In this document: one piece after another, positions 16,224 to 24,214 of the stretch
Position numbering within the stretch: position 1 is the stretch's first letter
How the letters are laid out: every line of letters starts with the position of its first letter
Assembly (NCBI GenBank): GCA_902825855.1
Contig: CADECW010000056.1
Span: 6,438 to 46,750 of the forward strand
DNA: 40,313 bases
Reading direction: 5' to 3'
Source of the DNA: an uncultured Rhodospirillales bacterium
Lineage (GTDB): Bacteria > Pseudomonadota > Alphaproteobacteria > Reyranellales > Reyranellaceae
The notes under the pieces: model-generated
The model's input: only the letters and a program-made list of their open reading frames with translations
Database searches by the model: none
Told to the model about the DNA's origin: nothing
Made by a program: the position numbers and the translations under genes

Positions 16224-16435
16224 TGGCCGCCGCGATCATCATGGTGGCCGAGCAGGCCGATCACGTTCGTGGCCGGTCGCTCCGGCCGATCGAACGGCAG
16301 GACGGCGTGTTCATCCTCAATACGCTCGTCCTCGACGACCCGGAACACGCCGAGTTCCACGACTACCTGGCGGCGCTGCCGACGATGGAGATCAGCGACC
16401 CGGCCTTCCCGCCGGCAATGGCGGTCGAGGACTGA
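16223..16435 (+). CDS. Small phage protein, unknown function
   Basis: This is a 70-residue soluble acidic protein: AIIMVAEQADHVRGRSLRPI, then a helical DDPEHAEFHDYLAALPTMEI. Its ATG overlaps the fibre-like gene's stop (TGATG) and seven bases follow before the holin-like gene. I do not recognise a family. Size and position would suit a small fibre chaperone or lysis-timing protein, but nothing in the residues proves either. Confidence 0.6.
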   Translation: MAAAIIMVAEQADHVRGRSLRPIERQDGVFILNTLVLDDPEHAEFHDYLAALPTMEISDPAFPPAMAVED

Positions 16436-16441
16436 AACCTC

Positions 16442-16738
16442 ATGAGCGACGCTGCGAACGGCAACAAGGGCGTGCAGGCCTATCGATGGCTGGTGACGAT
16501 CGGCATCGCTCTGATCGCGACCCTGTCGTGGCGGCAGCTCGACCAGATCGACAGGATGGCGGCGAAGCTCGAGGCGCTGCAGCTCCAGGTGACGACGCTC
16601 GGCAGCACCGCCGAGGGCCGCGCCAGCGCGCACGCCATGCGGCTCGACACGCACGATCGCCGCAACGACCGACAAGACCAGCAGATCGAAGAGCTGCAGC
16701 GACGGCTGTGGCAGCCAGCGCCAACAGGAGGCCGATGA
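16442..16738 (+). CDS. Membrane-anchored coiled-coil protein, lysis cassette (holin-like)
   Basis: This 98-residue protein has one membrane span at about residues 14-30 (YRWLVTIGIALIATLSW), followed by a heptad coiled coil (LDQIDRMAAKLEALQLQVTT) and a second charged helix (QDQQIEELQRRLW). It lies directly before the endolysin and its stop overlaps the endolysin ATG. Single-span proteins with a cytoplasmic or periplasmic coiled coil occur in this slot as pinholins, anti-holins or DUF2730-like proteins. I infer a lysis-timing role; which one is not decidable. Confidence 0.65.
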   Translation: MSDAANGNKGVQAYRWLVTIGIALIATLSWRQLDQIDRMAAKLEALQLQVTTLGSTAEGRASAHAMRLDTHDRRNDRQDQQIEELQRRLWQPAPTGGR

Positions 16739-17466
16739 TGTCACGCGAAGTCAGCACCGAGGGCCGTGCCCTCATCCAGCAATTCGAGGGCCTGTCGCTG
16801 ACGGCTTACCGTTGCCCGGCCGGAAAGTGGACGATCGGCTACGGCCACACCGACGGCGTGCAGCACGGCGACCGGATCACCGGGGACCATGCCGACGACC
16901 TGTTGAGGGCCGACCTGGCGAGCTACGGAAATGCCGTCGACCAGGCGCTCGGCGCGTGCGCGGCGAGCCGGCATGAATTCGACGCCATGGTCTCGCTGGC
17001 CTTCAACGTCGGCGTGGCCGGCTTCAAGGGTTCGACCGTGCTGCGCCTGCACCGGCAGGGCGACCGCCAAGGCGCCGCGCGCGCCTTCGGCCTGTGGAAC
17101 AAGGCGATGGTCGACGGCCGCCTGCAGGACATGGCGGGCCTGACACGCCGTCGCGCGGCCGAGACGGCGTTCTACCTGACGGAGGACGCTCCAGGACTGA
17201 AGCACATGCCGCAGGCCGTGGCGCCGCCCGCGTCGGTCGCCACGAACAGGTCCGTCATTGCCGGCGGCGTGACGGTGGCAGCAGGTGCTGCTTCCGTCGC
17301 CGACCAGGTGATCCCCGTGCTGAACTCGATCGCCACGACCGGCGCGTCGCTGAAGGGCGTCATGCAGCTCGGTGGCGCGACCTTGTCGATCATCGCCGCG
17401 GCGGGCGCAGCTTACATGCTCTGGCGTTACATACGGCAGCGCCGGCGCGGCGAAGTGCTGAGCTGA
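16738..17466 (+). CDS. Phage endolysin, GH24 (T4-lysozyme family) with C-terminal membrane segments
   Basis: This is a 242-residue muramidase that cuts peptidoglycan during lysis. The catalytic motif is E17 (LIQQFEG), C26 in place of the usual Asp (TAYRCPAGKW), and T32 (WTIGYGHT), with the same E-8-C-5-T spacing as E11-D20-T26 in T4 lysozyme; Cys variants are known in the family. The GH24 body ends near residue 150 (RRRAAETAFYLT). It then has ~90 extra residues with two hydrophobic stretches (SVIAGGVTVAAGAASVADQV; LGGATLSIIAAAGAAYMLWR) and a basic end. No N-terminal SAR is visible. ATG 16735 is an equally possible start; AGGAG lies at 16726-16730. Confidence 0.9.
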   Translation: MSREVSTEGRALIQQFEGLSLTAYRCPAGKWTIGYGHTDGVQHGDRITGDHADDLLRADLASYGNAVDQALGACAASRHEFDAMVSLAFNVGVAGFKGSTVLRLHRQGDRQGAARAFGLWNKAMVDGRLQDMAGLTRRRAAETAFYLTEDAPGLKHMPQAVAPPASVATNRSVIAGGVTVAAGAASVADQVIPVLNSIATTGASLKGVMQLGGATLSIIAAAGAAYMLWRYIRQRRRGEVLS

Positions 17467-17482
17467 TGGCGTGCCTGTCGTG

Positions 17483-17698
17483 ATGGCCCGGCTCTGGCTC
17501 ATCGCCGGCGCCGTCGCCGCCGTCATGGCGAGCGCCGGCGCCATCTATCTCGAAGGCCGATCGGCCGGCGGCAAGGCCGCTCGTGTCGACCAGCTCGAAC
17601 GGACGAACGAAACCCAACGGAGGATCGACGATGCGGATGCCACTGGGCCTCGCACTCCTGATGCTGTCGACAGCCGGCTGCGCGACGGCTCCTTCTAG
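17483..17698 (+). CDS. Rz-like inner-membrane spanin subunit
   Basis: This is a 71-residue protein with an N-terminal span (MARLWLIAGAVAAVMASAGA) and a charged, short periplasmic helix with KAARVDQLERTNETQRRIDD. That is the pattern of an i-spanin, though it is shorter than lambda Rz. GTG codons at 17471 and 17480 are alternative starts. The Rz1-like gene starts inside it in another frame, the classical embedded-spanin layout. With its partner it would fuse inner and outer membranes in the last step of lysis. Confidence 0.72.
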   Translation: MARLWLIAGAVAAVMASAGAIYLEGRSAGGKAARVDQLERTNETQRRIDDADATGPRTPDAVDSRLRDGSF

Positions 17699-17855
17699 CG
17701 CTTGCCCGCGCGAGGTCGAGTATTCGGCCGAGCAGCAGAAACGTGCGGCCGAGGAACTGGCGGGCTTGCCTCGCGACGGCATGGTCCGCGGCGTCATGAT
17801 GCCCGACTACGGACGCCTGCGCGATCAGGCGCGGGCTTGCAGGGGTGCGACGTAG
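17631..17855 (+). CDS. Rz1-like outer-membrane lipoprotein spanin subunit
   Basis: This is a 74-residue protein in a second frame, overlapping Rz by 68 bases. It has a lipoprotein signal MRMPLGLALLMLSTAGCATA with lipobox STAGC (Cys at residue 17, no inner-membrane-retention Asp at +2). The ribosome site GGAGG lies about 8 bases before ATG 17631 and selects this start over 17583. The mature part is rich in Glu, Arg and Ala, with CPREVEYSAEQQKRAAEELA giving a short helix. Longer than lambda Rz1, as in many alphaproteobacterial phages. Confidence 0.78.
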   Translation: MRMPLGLALLMLSTAGCATAPSSACPREVEYSAEQQKRAAEELAGLPRDGMVRGVMMPDYGRLRDQARACRGAT

Positions 17856-17889
17856 CCTCTTTGTATCTTGGAAGAAACAGGACAGAACG

Positions 17890-18789
17890 ATGGACATCGC
17901 CGCTTCGAACTGGAACGAGAACGACAATTTCAACACGATGGCGGCCCCGGATGGCGCGCCGGAGGGCATGGCGCCGTCGGGCGTGAACGACGTTCTGCGG
18001 GCCCATCAGGGCGCCCTGAAGCGCTGGTACAACTGGACGTCGCCGAAACCGACGGCCGGCAACGGCTCGGCCTACACGCTCGCCTACAGCATCGCGCCAA
18101 GCAGCTACGTCGACGGCATGAGTTTCACCGCCGAGTTCCACGCCATCCCCGGGGCCGGCGCGACGCTCAACGTGAACGCCCTGGGCGTCGTCCCGATCCG
18201 CCATTTCTACAATGGCTCATGGTTTCTGCTGCCGCCTTCGTGGTGTGCGTCGGGCTCGATCTTTCGGATGGTCTACCACGCCGCTTCGGGCGTCTTCCGC
18301 GTCGCTGATTCCGTCCAGGCCATTCCGGCTGGAACGTCGCAGGTCAACCGCAGCCCGACGATTCCGCTGGGGTGGCTCCCGGAGGACGGCAGCGCCCTAA
18401 GCCGCACGCAGTATCCCGCGCTTTTCGCCGCGATCGGCACGATCTACGGCGCCGGCGACGGCAGCACCACCTTCAATCTCCCGGACAGCCGCGGCTACGT
18501 CGATGCCGGCATCGGCGGCCCGCTGGGCGGATCACTGGCGCAGAAGCCTTCGACAAGCACGACTTCCCAGGCTTCGACGAATGTCAATGTCGGTGTGAGC
18601 GGTACGCTGACCGGCGGTTACAACGGCGGCCTCGTGGGTGACGCCCAGGGTTGGTCAGGCAACGCCTTCATGACGGCAAGCGTCTCCATTGCCGTGTCTG
18701 GCTATCTCACCGGAAGCGGCAGCGGCACTTCGGCCCCGTTCAACATCGTGCAACCGACGATTGTGGCCAACAAGATGATAAAGATCTGA
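17890..18789 (+). CDS. Tail fibre protein with C-terminal collar domain
   Basis: This is a 299-residue fibre. The head (NWNENDNFNTMAAPDGAPEG, then APSGVNDVLRAHQGALKRWY) is the usual virion-attachment type; the central part is a short beta shaft (TAGNGSAYTLAYSIAPSSYV); the C-terminal half is a collar domain (PLGWLPEDGSALSRTQYPAL, then FAAIGTIYGAGDGSTTFNLP) followed by a Gly/Ser/Thr-rich receptor-like tip ending PTIVANKMIKI. It starts at ATG 17890 after a 34-base gap, so it may have its own ribosome entry. It is the second collar protein of the module. The final TGA overlaps the methyltransferase ATG. Confidence 0.83.
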   Translation: MDIAASNWNENDNFNTMAAPDGAPEGMAPSGVNDVLRAHQGALKRWYNWTSPKPTAGNGSAYTLAYSIAPSSYVDGMSFTAEFHAIPGAGATLNVNALGVVPIRHFYNGSWFLLPPSWCASGSIFRMVYHAASGVFRVADSVQAIPAGTSQVNRSPTIPLGWLPEDGSALSRTQYPALFAAIGTIYGAGDGSTTFNLPDSRGYVDAGIGGPLGGSLAQKPSTSTTSQASTNVNVGVSGTLTGGYNGGLVGDAQGWSGNAFMTASVSIAVSGYLTGSGSGTSAPFNIVQPTIVANKMIKI

Positions 18790-19913
18790 TGCACAGTGAC
18801 TTACGGTTCGCGATGGGCTACGAGGTCGCCATGGCGTTCGATCAACTTCTTGGCGAGATGGTGAAAAAATGGCGCGAGGTACCGGGAGGCGGCGACCAGC
18901 AGCCGAGAAAATTCTCCGACGATCTTCTCAAGGCCTCCAGGCATGACCTGCTGGCATGGTGGAAGGGGCAATTCGAGGCCGCTCGGGAATTCCGCCGCTG
19001 GTATTGGGAACTCTACAGCAGCGCCTTGAGCGGCCAGCGCGTGCTGGAGATCGGCTCGGGTCTGGGTTTCGATGCCGTGCGGTTGGCGATGCATGGTGCT
19101 TCGGTCACCTGTTGCGACATCGCGCCATCGAATCTCGAGATCGTGCGCCGCGTCGCGGAAGCTCACGACCTCAGCATCGACACCGTCCACATCGACAGCC
19201 TGGCGGTCTTCAAGGACGTGCCCCAGGTCGACGTCGTGTGGGCCATCGGCTCGATACATCACATGCCCTTCGCCGAGGCCCGCGAGGAGAGCATTGCCGT
19301 GATCGAGCGGCTGAAGCCGGGCGGGCGCTGGATCGAACTGTCGTACCCGCGGGAGCGGTGGGTGCGCGAGGGTTCGCCAGTCTTCCAGCAGTGGGGCAAG
19401 ATGACCGACGGCGAGCGCACGCCCTGGGTCGAATGGTATGACGTCGAAAAACTGAAGCAACGGCTGCACCCATGGCGGCTGGAGCCGATCGTGGAGCGCA
19501 GATTCGAATCGGATACCTACGTCTGGATGGACTGCCGCGTCCTCGGTCGTGGCGAAGATCGGCCGATCGAGCGACGACGTGTACAGGAGCCGACTGATCG
19601 GCTCTACGCACTCGGCCCGATCTGGAACTATGCGTGGCAGATGGCGCTCGGTCCGTCGCCAGCCGGCGCCGCAGTCACAGTGGAGCTGGACTGCGTCGTC
19701 GATCGTGGCTCGGTCGGCTTCGTGCTGCTGCATCCGGTCGAGGACCGGTTCATCTCGCGGGAGGTCATCGTGGAGGCCCGCATTGGCGATCAGAGGATCT
19801 ACCTGACGACTGACGCCTTCGAGACCGATGCGCGGGTGCTGACCAGGTGTGCGACAGGGCTTGGAAACTGCGAATACCGCATCAAGTCGATCGAGCTTCG
19901 CGAGAACCTGTAG
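18789..19913 (+). CDS. SAM-dependent methyltransferase coupled to the tail fibre gene
   Basis: This is a 374-residue class I methyltransferase. The S-adenosylmethionine site is clear: motif I VLEIGSGLGFDA (residues 85-96) and the acidic end of strand 2 in VTCCDIAPSNLEI; VWAIGSIHHMPFAEA and LKPGGRWIELSYP are the later motifs. The C-terminal ~110 residues (from about 265; VTVELDCVVDRGSVGFVLLH) form a beta-rich extra domain that I cannot assign. Its ATG overlaps the fibre stop (ATGA), so it is co-translated with a virion gene. It may modify a fibre, host glycan or lipid. A bacterial sugar O-methyltransferase carried as a moron is the simplest reading. Confidence 0.82.
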   Translation: MHSDLRFAMGYEVAMAFDQLLGEMVKKWREVPGGGDQQPRKFSDDLLKASRHDLLAWWKGQFEAAREFRRWYWELYSSALSGQRVLEIGSGLGFDAVRLAMHGASVTCCDIAPSNLEIVRRVAEAHDLSIDTVHIDSLAVFKDVPQVDVVWAIGSIHHMPFAEAREESIAVIERLKPGGRWIELSYPRERWVREGSPVFQQWGKMTDGERTPWVEWYDVEKLKQRLHPWRLEPIVERRFESDTYVWMDCRVLGRGEDRPIERRRVQEPTDRLYALGPIWNYAWQMALGPSPAGAAVTVELDCVVDRGSVGFVLLHPVEDRFISREVIVEARIGDQRIYLTTDAFETDARVLTRCATGLGNCEYRIKSIELRENL

Positions 19914-19925
19914 AGCAGCACGCAT

Positions 19926-19952
19926 CCCGCTCTCTCTCTGGTTGCGAGCGGG
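19926..19952. terminator. Possible bidirectional terminator between convergent genes
   Basis: CCCGCTC (19926-19932) pairs with GAGCGGG (19946-19952) across 13 bases. It lies between the methyltransferase stop and the stop of the minus-strand GH17 gene. The stem is short and no U-tract follows. Confidence 0.3.
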
Positions 19953-19968
19953 TCACGGCCGATGGAAG

Positions 19969-21906
19969 TCATGCCGCGATGCCGATGAGCTGCACGACGA
20001 GCTCGGAACTGTCGGCGAGCGCTGCACTGGCGGCGTAGCCGTCGATGAGCTGAATCGCCTCCGTCACGCTGGAAGAACTGCCATCGACATGGGCGGCCGC
20101 TGCTTTAGCCCGGGACACATCGTTGAGCCCCCGCGTCAGGGCAAAATATGAGCCTACGGTCTGCTGGTTGGCGAGGTACTGGGCATCCGCCGGACTGCCC
20201 GTCGGGGCCTGCGCTCCGTGGATCAAGGCAAGAATGAAGTTCGCTTCGCTGACGTTGCCGGACTGGAGCTCGCCGAGCCAGTAGTTCAATCCCGGAACGT
20301 CAGGTGCGCGACCCAGCGTGCCGTCGTACGCGTCGGTCACGAAGTCCGTCATCGATTGAGGCGTGGAATGACTGGCGGCACGCTCGGACGAATTGAAGAA
20401 GCTCCTGGCGATGGCGTCGATGGTCATCCCCTCGACCAGGCGGCTGGCCCAATAGCTCAGCCCGACCACATCCGGAGCACGATCGAGATATGCACCGTAA
20501 ATTTCGACGAGGTCGACAAACCGGGATGCCGGCAGACTGGACGCCTTGGTGAACCAGGCCGTCGTCAGTGATTGGTCGCTGAATTGGAGGCTTTCGATGC
20601 CTGCCAGGCGATCGGCTCCATCCGTCCCGACCTTGTCCTCGACGGTGATCGTGCTGTCCCCGGCCGCTGCCCTTATCACGTAGTTCTTCGAAGGCTGCCA
20701 AACGATCGACGTGTCGTGGCCGGCACCGCCATCGATGGTGTCGTTGCCGTCGCCGCCGAAGAAATTGTCGGATCCGTCGCGGCCGGTCAGTACGTCCGCT
20801 GCGCCCGCCAGGCCGAAAATCGTGTTGGTGGGCGTTGCGCTCCACGGCGGCAACGTCACACCGTCCTTCAACGACCCCGTCGGCAGATAGTTGACTGAGT
20901 CCTGGGCAAAGATGCCGTAGCCTGCCTCTCCCGTCGTTCCCTGAGGCTTTTGCACCGAGTCGAACGCTTCGAACAAGAACAGCGGCACCGTCTTTCCGTT
21001 GCTCGAATCGTACTGCGCCTGAAGCCACGCCGTTATCTGTGAGTGGACAGTGGCCTGGTTTGGTGCGTTGAAGACGGTGTCCCAGTATGTGGAGTATCCC
21101 GTTTCGCCAATGCCCACCTCGGTGCTGCCGAATTTGCCGACGATGCCGTTCCAATAGGAAACAGGTGAACCGGGGTCGCTGCCACTGAAGTCGGTGCTCG
21201 CCTGTTGCTGGGTAGAACTGAGAGCGGCGGTGTAGTGATTGAAGAACACGATGGGAGCGCCGCTGTTCCAAGCGGGGCTCCAATTGTCCGCGATGAACTT
21301 CGTCGTCGTGTCGGCGATGGCGTTTCCGGTATTGGCTATTGTGGTCGATACGGGGATGGAGCCGAGGCCATTGTCACTGAGGGATTTCCTGAGGTTGGTG
21401 AAGGATGCGTTGATCCAGGTCTGATAGTCGTTGAATGCCGGATCGCCCGGTGGAGGACCGGCTTGATCGATTTCGTTGCCCAGCAGGATGATCTTGAGAT
21501 GCTCGGTAACGGCCTTCGCACCGCCAAATTCGTCGATCAGCAGCTTTACCCATTTGTCGGTATAGACGGGATCGGTCATCAGGCCCGGCTTCCAGGGCGG
21601 TCCACCCTGGGCGAGACTGGCGCCGATGGTCCCCATGGCGAGTTCGATGCCCGGGTGACTGCTGACGTAGCTGATGACGACACTCTGGTAAGGGTCCGGG
21701 ACGGGATTCGTCGGATCCGTGGTGCCGACGCCGACGTCGAAGAACGTCTTGATGAGGTGAAACTTCTGCGTGATGACGTCCAGGTCTTTGACGATCCTGT
21801 CTTGCTGTGGTTTGAAGTCGAACCCGCCGTAAGGGGAGATCGTGTCGTAGTTTATTCCCAGGTTGTAGGTGAACGGGCTATGTGCGGGAACAAGGGGATC
21901 GGCCAT
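19969..21906 (-). CDS. Secreted GH17-like glycosidase with RTX repeats and DUF4214
   Basis: This is a 645-residue protein without an N-terminal signal. Residues 1 to ~350 look like a GH17 (beta-1,3-glucanase-type) barrel: GINYDTISPYGGFD at the start, LLGNEIDQ with acid/base candidate E145 and GIGETGYSTYWD with nucleophile candidate E268, the E-[TS]-G-[WY] motif of the family. Residues ~385-410 hold a short RTX nonapeptide set (LTGRDGSDNFFGGDGNDTID, then GGAGHD), which binds calcium and marks type I secretion. A DUF4214 pair follows (VEIYGAYLDRAPDVVGLSYW; YDGTLGRAPDVPGLNYWLGE). Likely secreted outside the cell to act on a beta-glucan. The secretion genes are not in the window. Confidence 0.82.
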   Translation of the reverse strand: MADPLVPAHSPFTYNLGINYDTISPYGGFDFKPQQDRIVKDLDVITQKFHLIKTFFDVGVGTTDPTNPVPDPYQSVVISYVSSHPGIELAMGTIGASLAQGGPPWKPGLMTDPVYTDKWVKLLIDEFGGAKAVTEHLKIILLGNEIDQAGPPPGDPAFNDYQTWINASFTNLRKSLSDNGLGSIPVSTTIANTGNAIADTTTKFIADNWSPAWNSGAPIVFFNHYTAALSSTQQQASTDFSGSDPGSPVSYWNGIVGKFGSTEVGIGETGYSTYWDTVFNAPNQATVHSQITAWLQAQYDSSNGKTVPLFLFEAFDSVQKPQGTTGEAGYGIFAQDSVNYLPTGSLKDGVTLPPWSATPTNTIFGLAGAADVLTGRDGSDNFFGGDGNDTIDGGAGHDTSIVWQPSKNYVIRAAAGDSTITVEDKVGTDGADRLAGIESLQFSDQSLTTAWFTKASSLPASRFVDLVEIYGAYLDRAPDVVGLSYWASRLVEGMTIDAIARSFFNSSERAASHSTPQSMTDFVTDAYDGTLGRAPDVPGLNYWLGELQSGNVSEANFILALIHGAQAPTGSPADAQYLANQQTVGSYFALTRGLNDVSRAKAAAAHVDGSSSSVTEAIQLIDGYAASAALADSSELVVQLIGIAA

Positions 21907-22080
21907 TGGAAGTTCCCTGGGCTACGCCGTGCGGACTGCGGAAAAGTTCGATCATCGAGCTCTTCCAACAGTACGTGAGTCGACCTCTTCGTCAATATTG
22001 CCGGACGTCGTATTCGGCGGTGGCATAGGTTGCCTCCGGCCGCCTGATGGCGCACGCTTCCGGGATTGGGAAGGCGGTAC

Positions 22081-23715
22081 ATGGAGCAAGTGGGCGGAAC
22101 GCGACGTCTGACGACCGTTCTCGCGGCCGACGTCGTGGGCTACAGCGGCATGACCGCGCGGGACGAGGAACATGCCGTGCGCCTGGTGCGGCAGCGCTTC
22201 GCCATGGCCACGACATTCGTGCAGCAGCATGACGGCCGCGTGTTCAACACTGCGGGCGACGCCTTGCTCGCCGAGTTCGCCAGCCCGGTCGAGGCGGTGC
22301 GTTGCGCCGTCGCTGTCCAGGAGGCGATGCGCACGGCCAACCAGCTGGCCGACGAGACCGACCGGTTGCAGTTTCGCATCGGCGTCAATCTCGGCGACGT
22401 GATCGTGAGCGGCACCGACCTGCTGGGCGACGGCGTCAACGTCGCGGCGCGGCTGGAGAGCCTCGCCTCGCCCGGCGGCATCTGCGTGGCCTCCAGCGTC
22501 TACGACCAGCTCGTCGGTAAGCTCACCCTGGGCGCCGAGGACCTGGGCGACCAGCATGTCAAGAATATCCCGCGGCCGATCCGCGCCTATCGACTGACAG
22601 CCGAGGGCGCGCCGCCTGCGCCTCGCCGGGCGCGGCGCGTCCGGATGCGGATCGTCGTGCCGGTGCTGGCCGCACTGGTGGTCGTGGCCGGCGCCGCCGT
22701 CGTCGCGAGCCGCTGGCCCGGTGCGCCACCACCGGCGCCCGCCGCGACGGCCGCAGTCACACCGGCGGCATCGCCGCCGTCGCCGACCGCCCCGTCGCCA
22801 ACTCCCGCGTCGCCAGCCACGCCGCCGCAGGCCACACCGTCGCAGGCCGCACCTTCGCCTGCCGCTCCGTCGTTACCGCGCGAGCTTGTGCCGGAGGCGA
22901 TCCCGTTCATCGACGACCGCGGGCAGGCGGAAATCCGGCGCGGCTATCTGCCCGCGCTTCCGAGCAAGGCGATCGCCATCTCCTCGCTGGGCCATTTCGC
23001 CTGGCATGGAAACCGCGTCGACGTCGCAACGGCGCGCCAGCAGGCGCTGAAGTCCTGCACCGACTCGCTGAGGCGCGTAGTTTCCAATCCGCCGAGCCAT
23101 GCCGCCTGCGCGATCTATGCCGTCGATGACGAGGTGGTGTGGCCGATGCGGCCGCCGCCAATGCCGCCGCGCCCGTGGGTCGCTTCCAGCCGGATGTCGC
23201 CGGCGCTGAAGGTGGATCCCGACAAGACTCCGCTTGCGCCTGCGAACGCGCGGCAAGCCACGGCGAACGGCTATCTGCCCGGGGCCCCGGCCAAGGCCAT
23301 GGCCCTCGGTCGCGGCGGTACGCTCAATCACGCCTGGAGCCGTGCTTCGGACTTCGCCGCCATGCGCGCCGCGCTCGAGACCTGCGGCCACGTCTCACAG
23401 CGCCCCTGCGTCGTTTATGCGGTGGGCGACGAGGTGGTCGTGCGCGTGCCGGCGATCGCACGCGTCGTCGACATTCTGGCAACCGATGATCTTGCCGGCG
23501 TCGGCGAGACCGACCGCCGGCGCATCGAGGTGGCCTACCTGCCGGACGCCGACTGGCGGGCGCTGGCGATCGGCCGCAATGGCCGCATCGGCATCGGCCT
23601 GCGCCAGGTCGAAGAGCAGAAAGCGATCGATCAGGCGATGCGCGATTGCGAGCGTGCGGGCGGCGTCGACTGCGCCCTGGTGGCGGTCGGGCCGTTCAAG
23701 GTGTCGATGCGCTGA
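22081..23715 (+). CDS. Class III adenylate/guanylate cyclase with triplicated C-terminal repeats
   Basis: This 544-residue protein has an N-terminal class III cyclase domain: metal-binding D17 (LAADVVGYSGM) and D60 (NTAGDALLAEF), and the N120..R124 pair (VNVAARLES). The usual substrate-recognition Lys before GD is Asn, as in many rhizobial cyclases, so nucleotide preference is open. After residue 165 come a basic linker, one membrane span (residues ~189-210, VVPVLAALVVVAGAAVVASR) and a Pro/Ala/Thr/Ser linker to ~280. The C-terminal part has three related units, each with YLP..P.KA.A..., near residues 288, 396 and 486. Cyclase inside and repeats outside suggest signal sensing. ATG 22081 is preferred over TTG 22066. 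Confidence 0.85.
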   Translation: MEQVGGTRRLTTVLAADVVGYSGMTARDEEHAVRLVRQRFAMATTFVQQHDGRVFNTAGDALLAEFASPVEAVRCAVAVQEAMRTANQLADETDRLQFRIGVNLGDVIVSGTDLLGDGVNVAARLESLASPGGICVASSVYDQLVGKLTLGAEDLGDQHVKNIPRPIRAYRLTAEGAPPAPRRARRVRMRIVVPVLAALVVVAGAAVVASRWPGAPPPAPAATAAVTPAASPPSPTAPSPTPASPATPPQATPSQAAPSPAAPSLPRELVPEAIPFIDDRGQAEIRRGYLPALPSKAIAISSLGHFAWHGNRVDVATARQQALKSCTDSLRRVVSNPPSHAACAIYAVDDEVVWPMRPPPMPPRPWVASSRMSPALKVDPDKTPLAPANARQATANGYLPGAPAKAMALGRGGTLNHAWSRASDFAAMRAALETCGHVSQRPCVVYAVGDEVVVRVPAIARVVDILATDDLAGVGETDRRRIEVAYLPDADWRALAIGRNGRIGIGLRQVEEQKAIDQAMRDCERAGGVDCALVAVGPFKVSMR

Positions 23716-23811
23716 CGGCGATTGGTCGACAGCTGCTCCGGCAGCATCTCGATCACCGCCGCTGCCTGACGGCGCAGCAATTTCGTCATTGACCGGCGCT
23801 ACCGTCGCGCG

Positions 23812-24012
23812 ATGTTCACCGTTCCGGAGCTCGCCGCCGAGGCGCTTGGCGATTTCCTGGGCAACTATATGCGGCGGCGGTTCGGCTCGGCTCGGCGATC
23901 CTCACTACATCCCCAATGCCAATGCGCTCTACATCGAGTTCGAGGAGATCGGCCTCAATCGACAGCTCGGCTATAACAGCCCCGCCGACATCGTGAACCC
24001 GCGTGAAATGCC
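23812..24012 (+). pseudogene. Frameshifted gene remnant
   Basis: ATG 23812 opens MFTVPELAAEALGDFLGNYM followed by RRRFGSA. From about 23894 the good codon pattern continues one frame over (GDPHYIPNANALYIEFEEIG, then NRQLGYNSPADIV). The two halves keep strong G/C third positions in different frames, as expected after a small indel. The first half vaguely recalls the start of HD-type phosphohydrolases, but I am not confident. The rest of 23716-24034 shows no intact gene. A fusion of two remnants is the alternative to a single frameshift. Confidence 0.4.
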
Positions 24013-24034
24013 AAGCTTCGAAGCGAGCATCGGA

Positions 24035-24214
24035 TCATTTGGCCCGGTTCCTTGTCCGCCTGCGACGCTGCACGATCTGAGCGGTCTTGAGCGCGACGAT
24101 GGTGGCGCATTCCGGACAGGCGAGGGGCGTCTCTCTGTCCAACTCGGCAACGGTCGCGGAAAAGGCGTGGCTGCACTCATGACAAGTCAACGGCAGCCTT
24201 AGTACTTCGCTCAT
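24035..24214 (-). CDS. Small zinc-ribbon protein
   Basis: This is a 59-residue protein from ATG 24214, with GGAGG about 8 bases upstream. Two CxxC knuckles (LTCHECSHAF and ACPECATIV) separated by 18 residues make a treble-clef or zinc-ribbon site; the C-terminus is basic (IVQRRRRTRNRAK). An in-frame ATG at 24241 is less likely. It probably binds one zinc and perhaps a nucleic acid. It is not obviously in an operon; its partner cannot be read. Confidence 0.6.
   Translation of the reverse strand: MSEVLRLPLTCHECSHAFSATVAELDRETPLACPECATIVALKTAQIVQRRRRTRNRAK

Noticed and set aside
23897..24202. Possible IS3-type transposase tail (NRQLGYNSPADIV)
   Set aside because: The phrase resembles the LGY.SPA. 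end of some transposases, but the flanking sequence has no DDE motif and no terminal inverted repeats.
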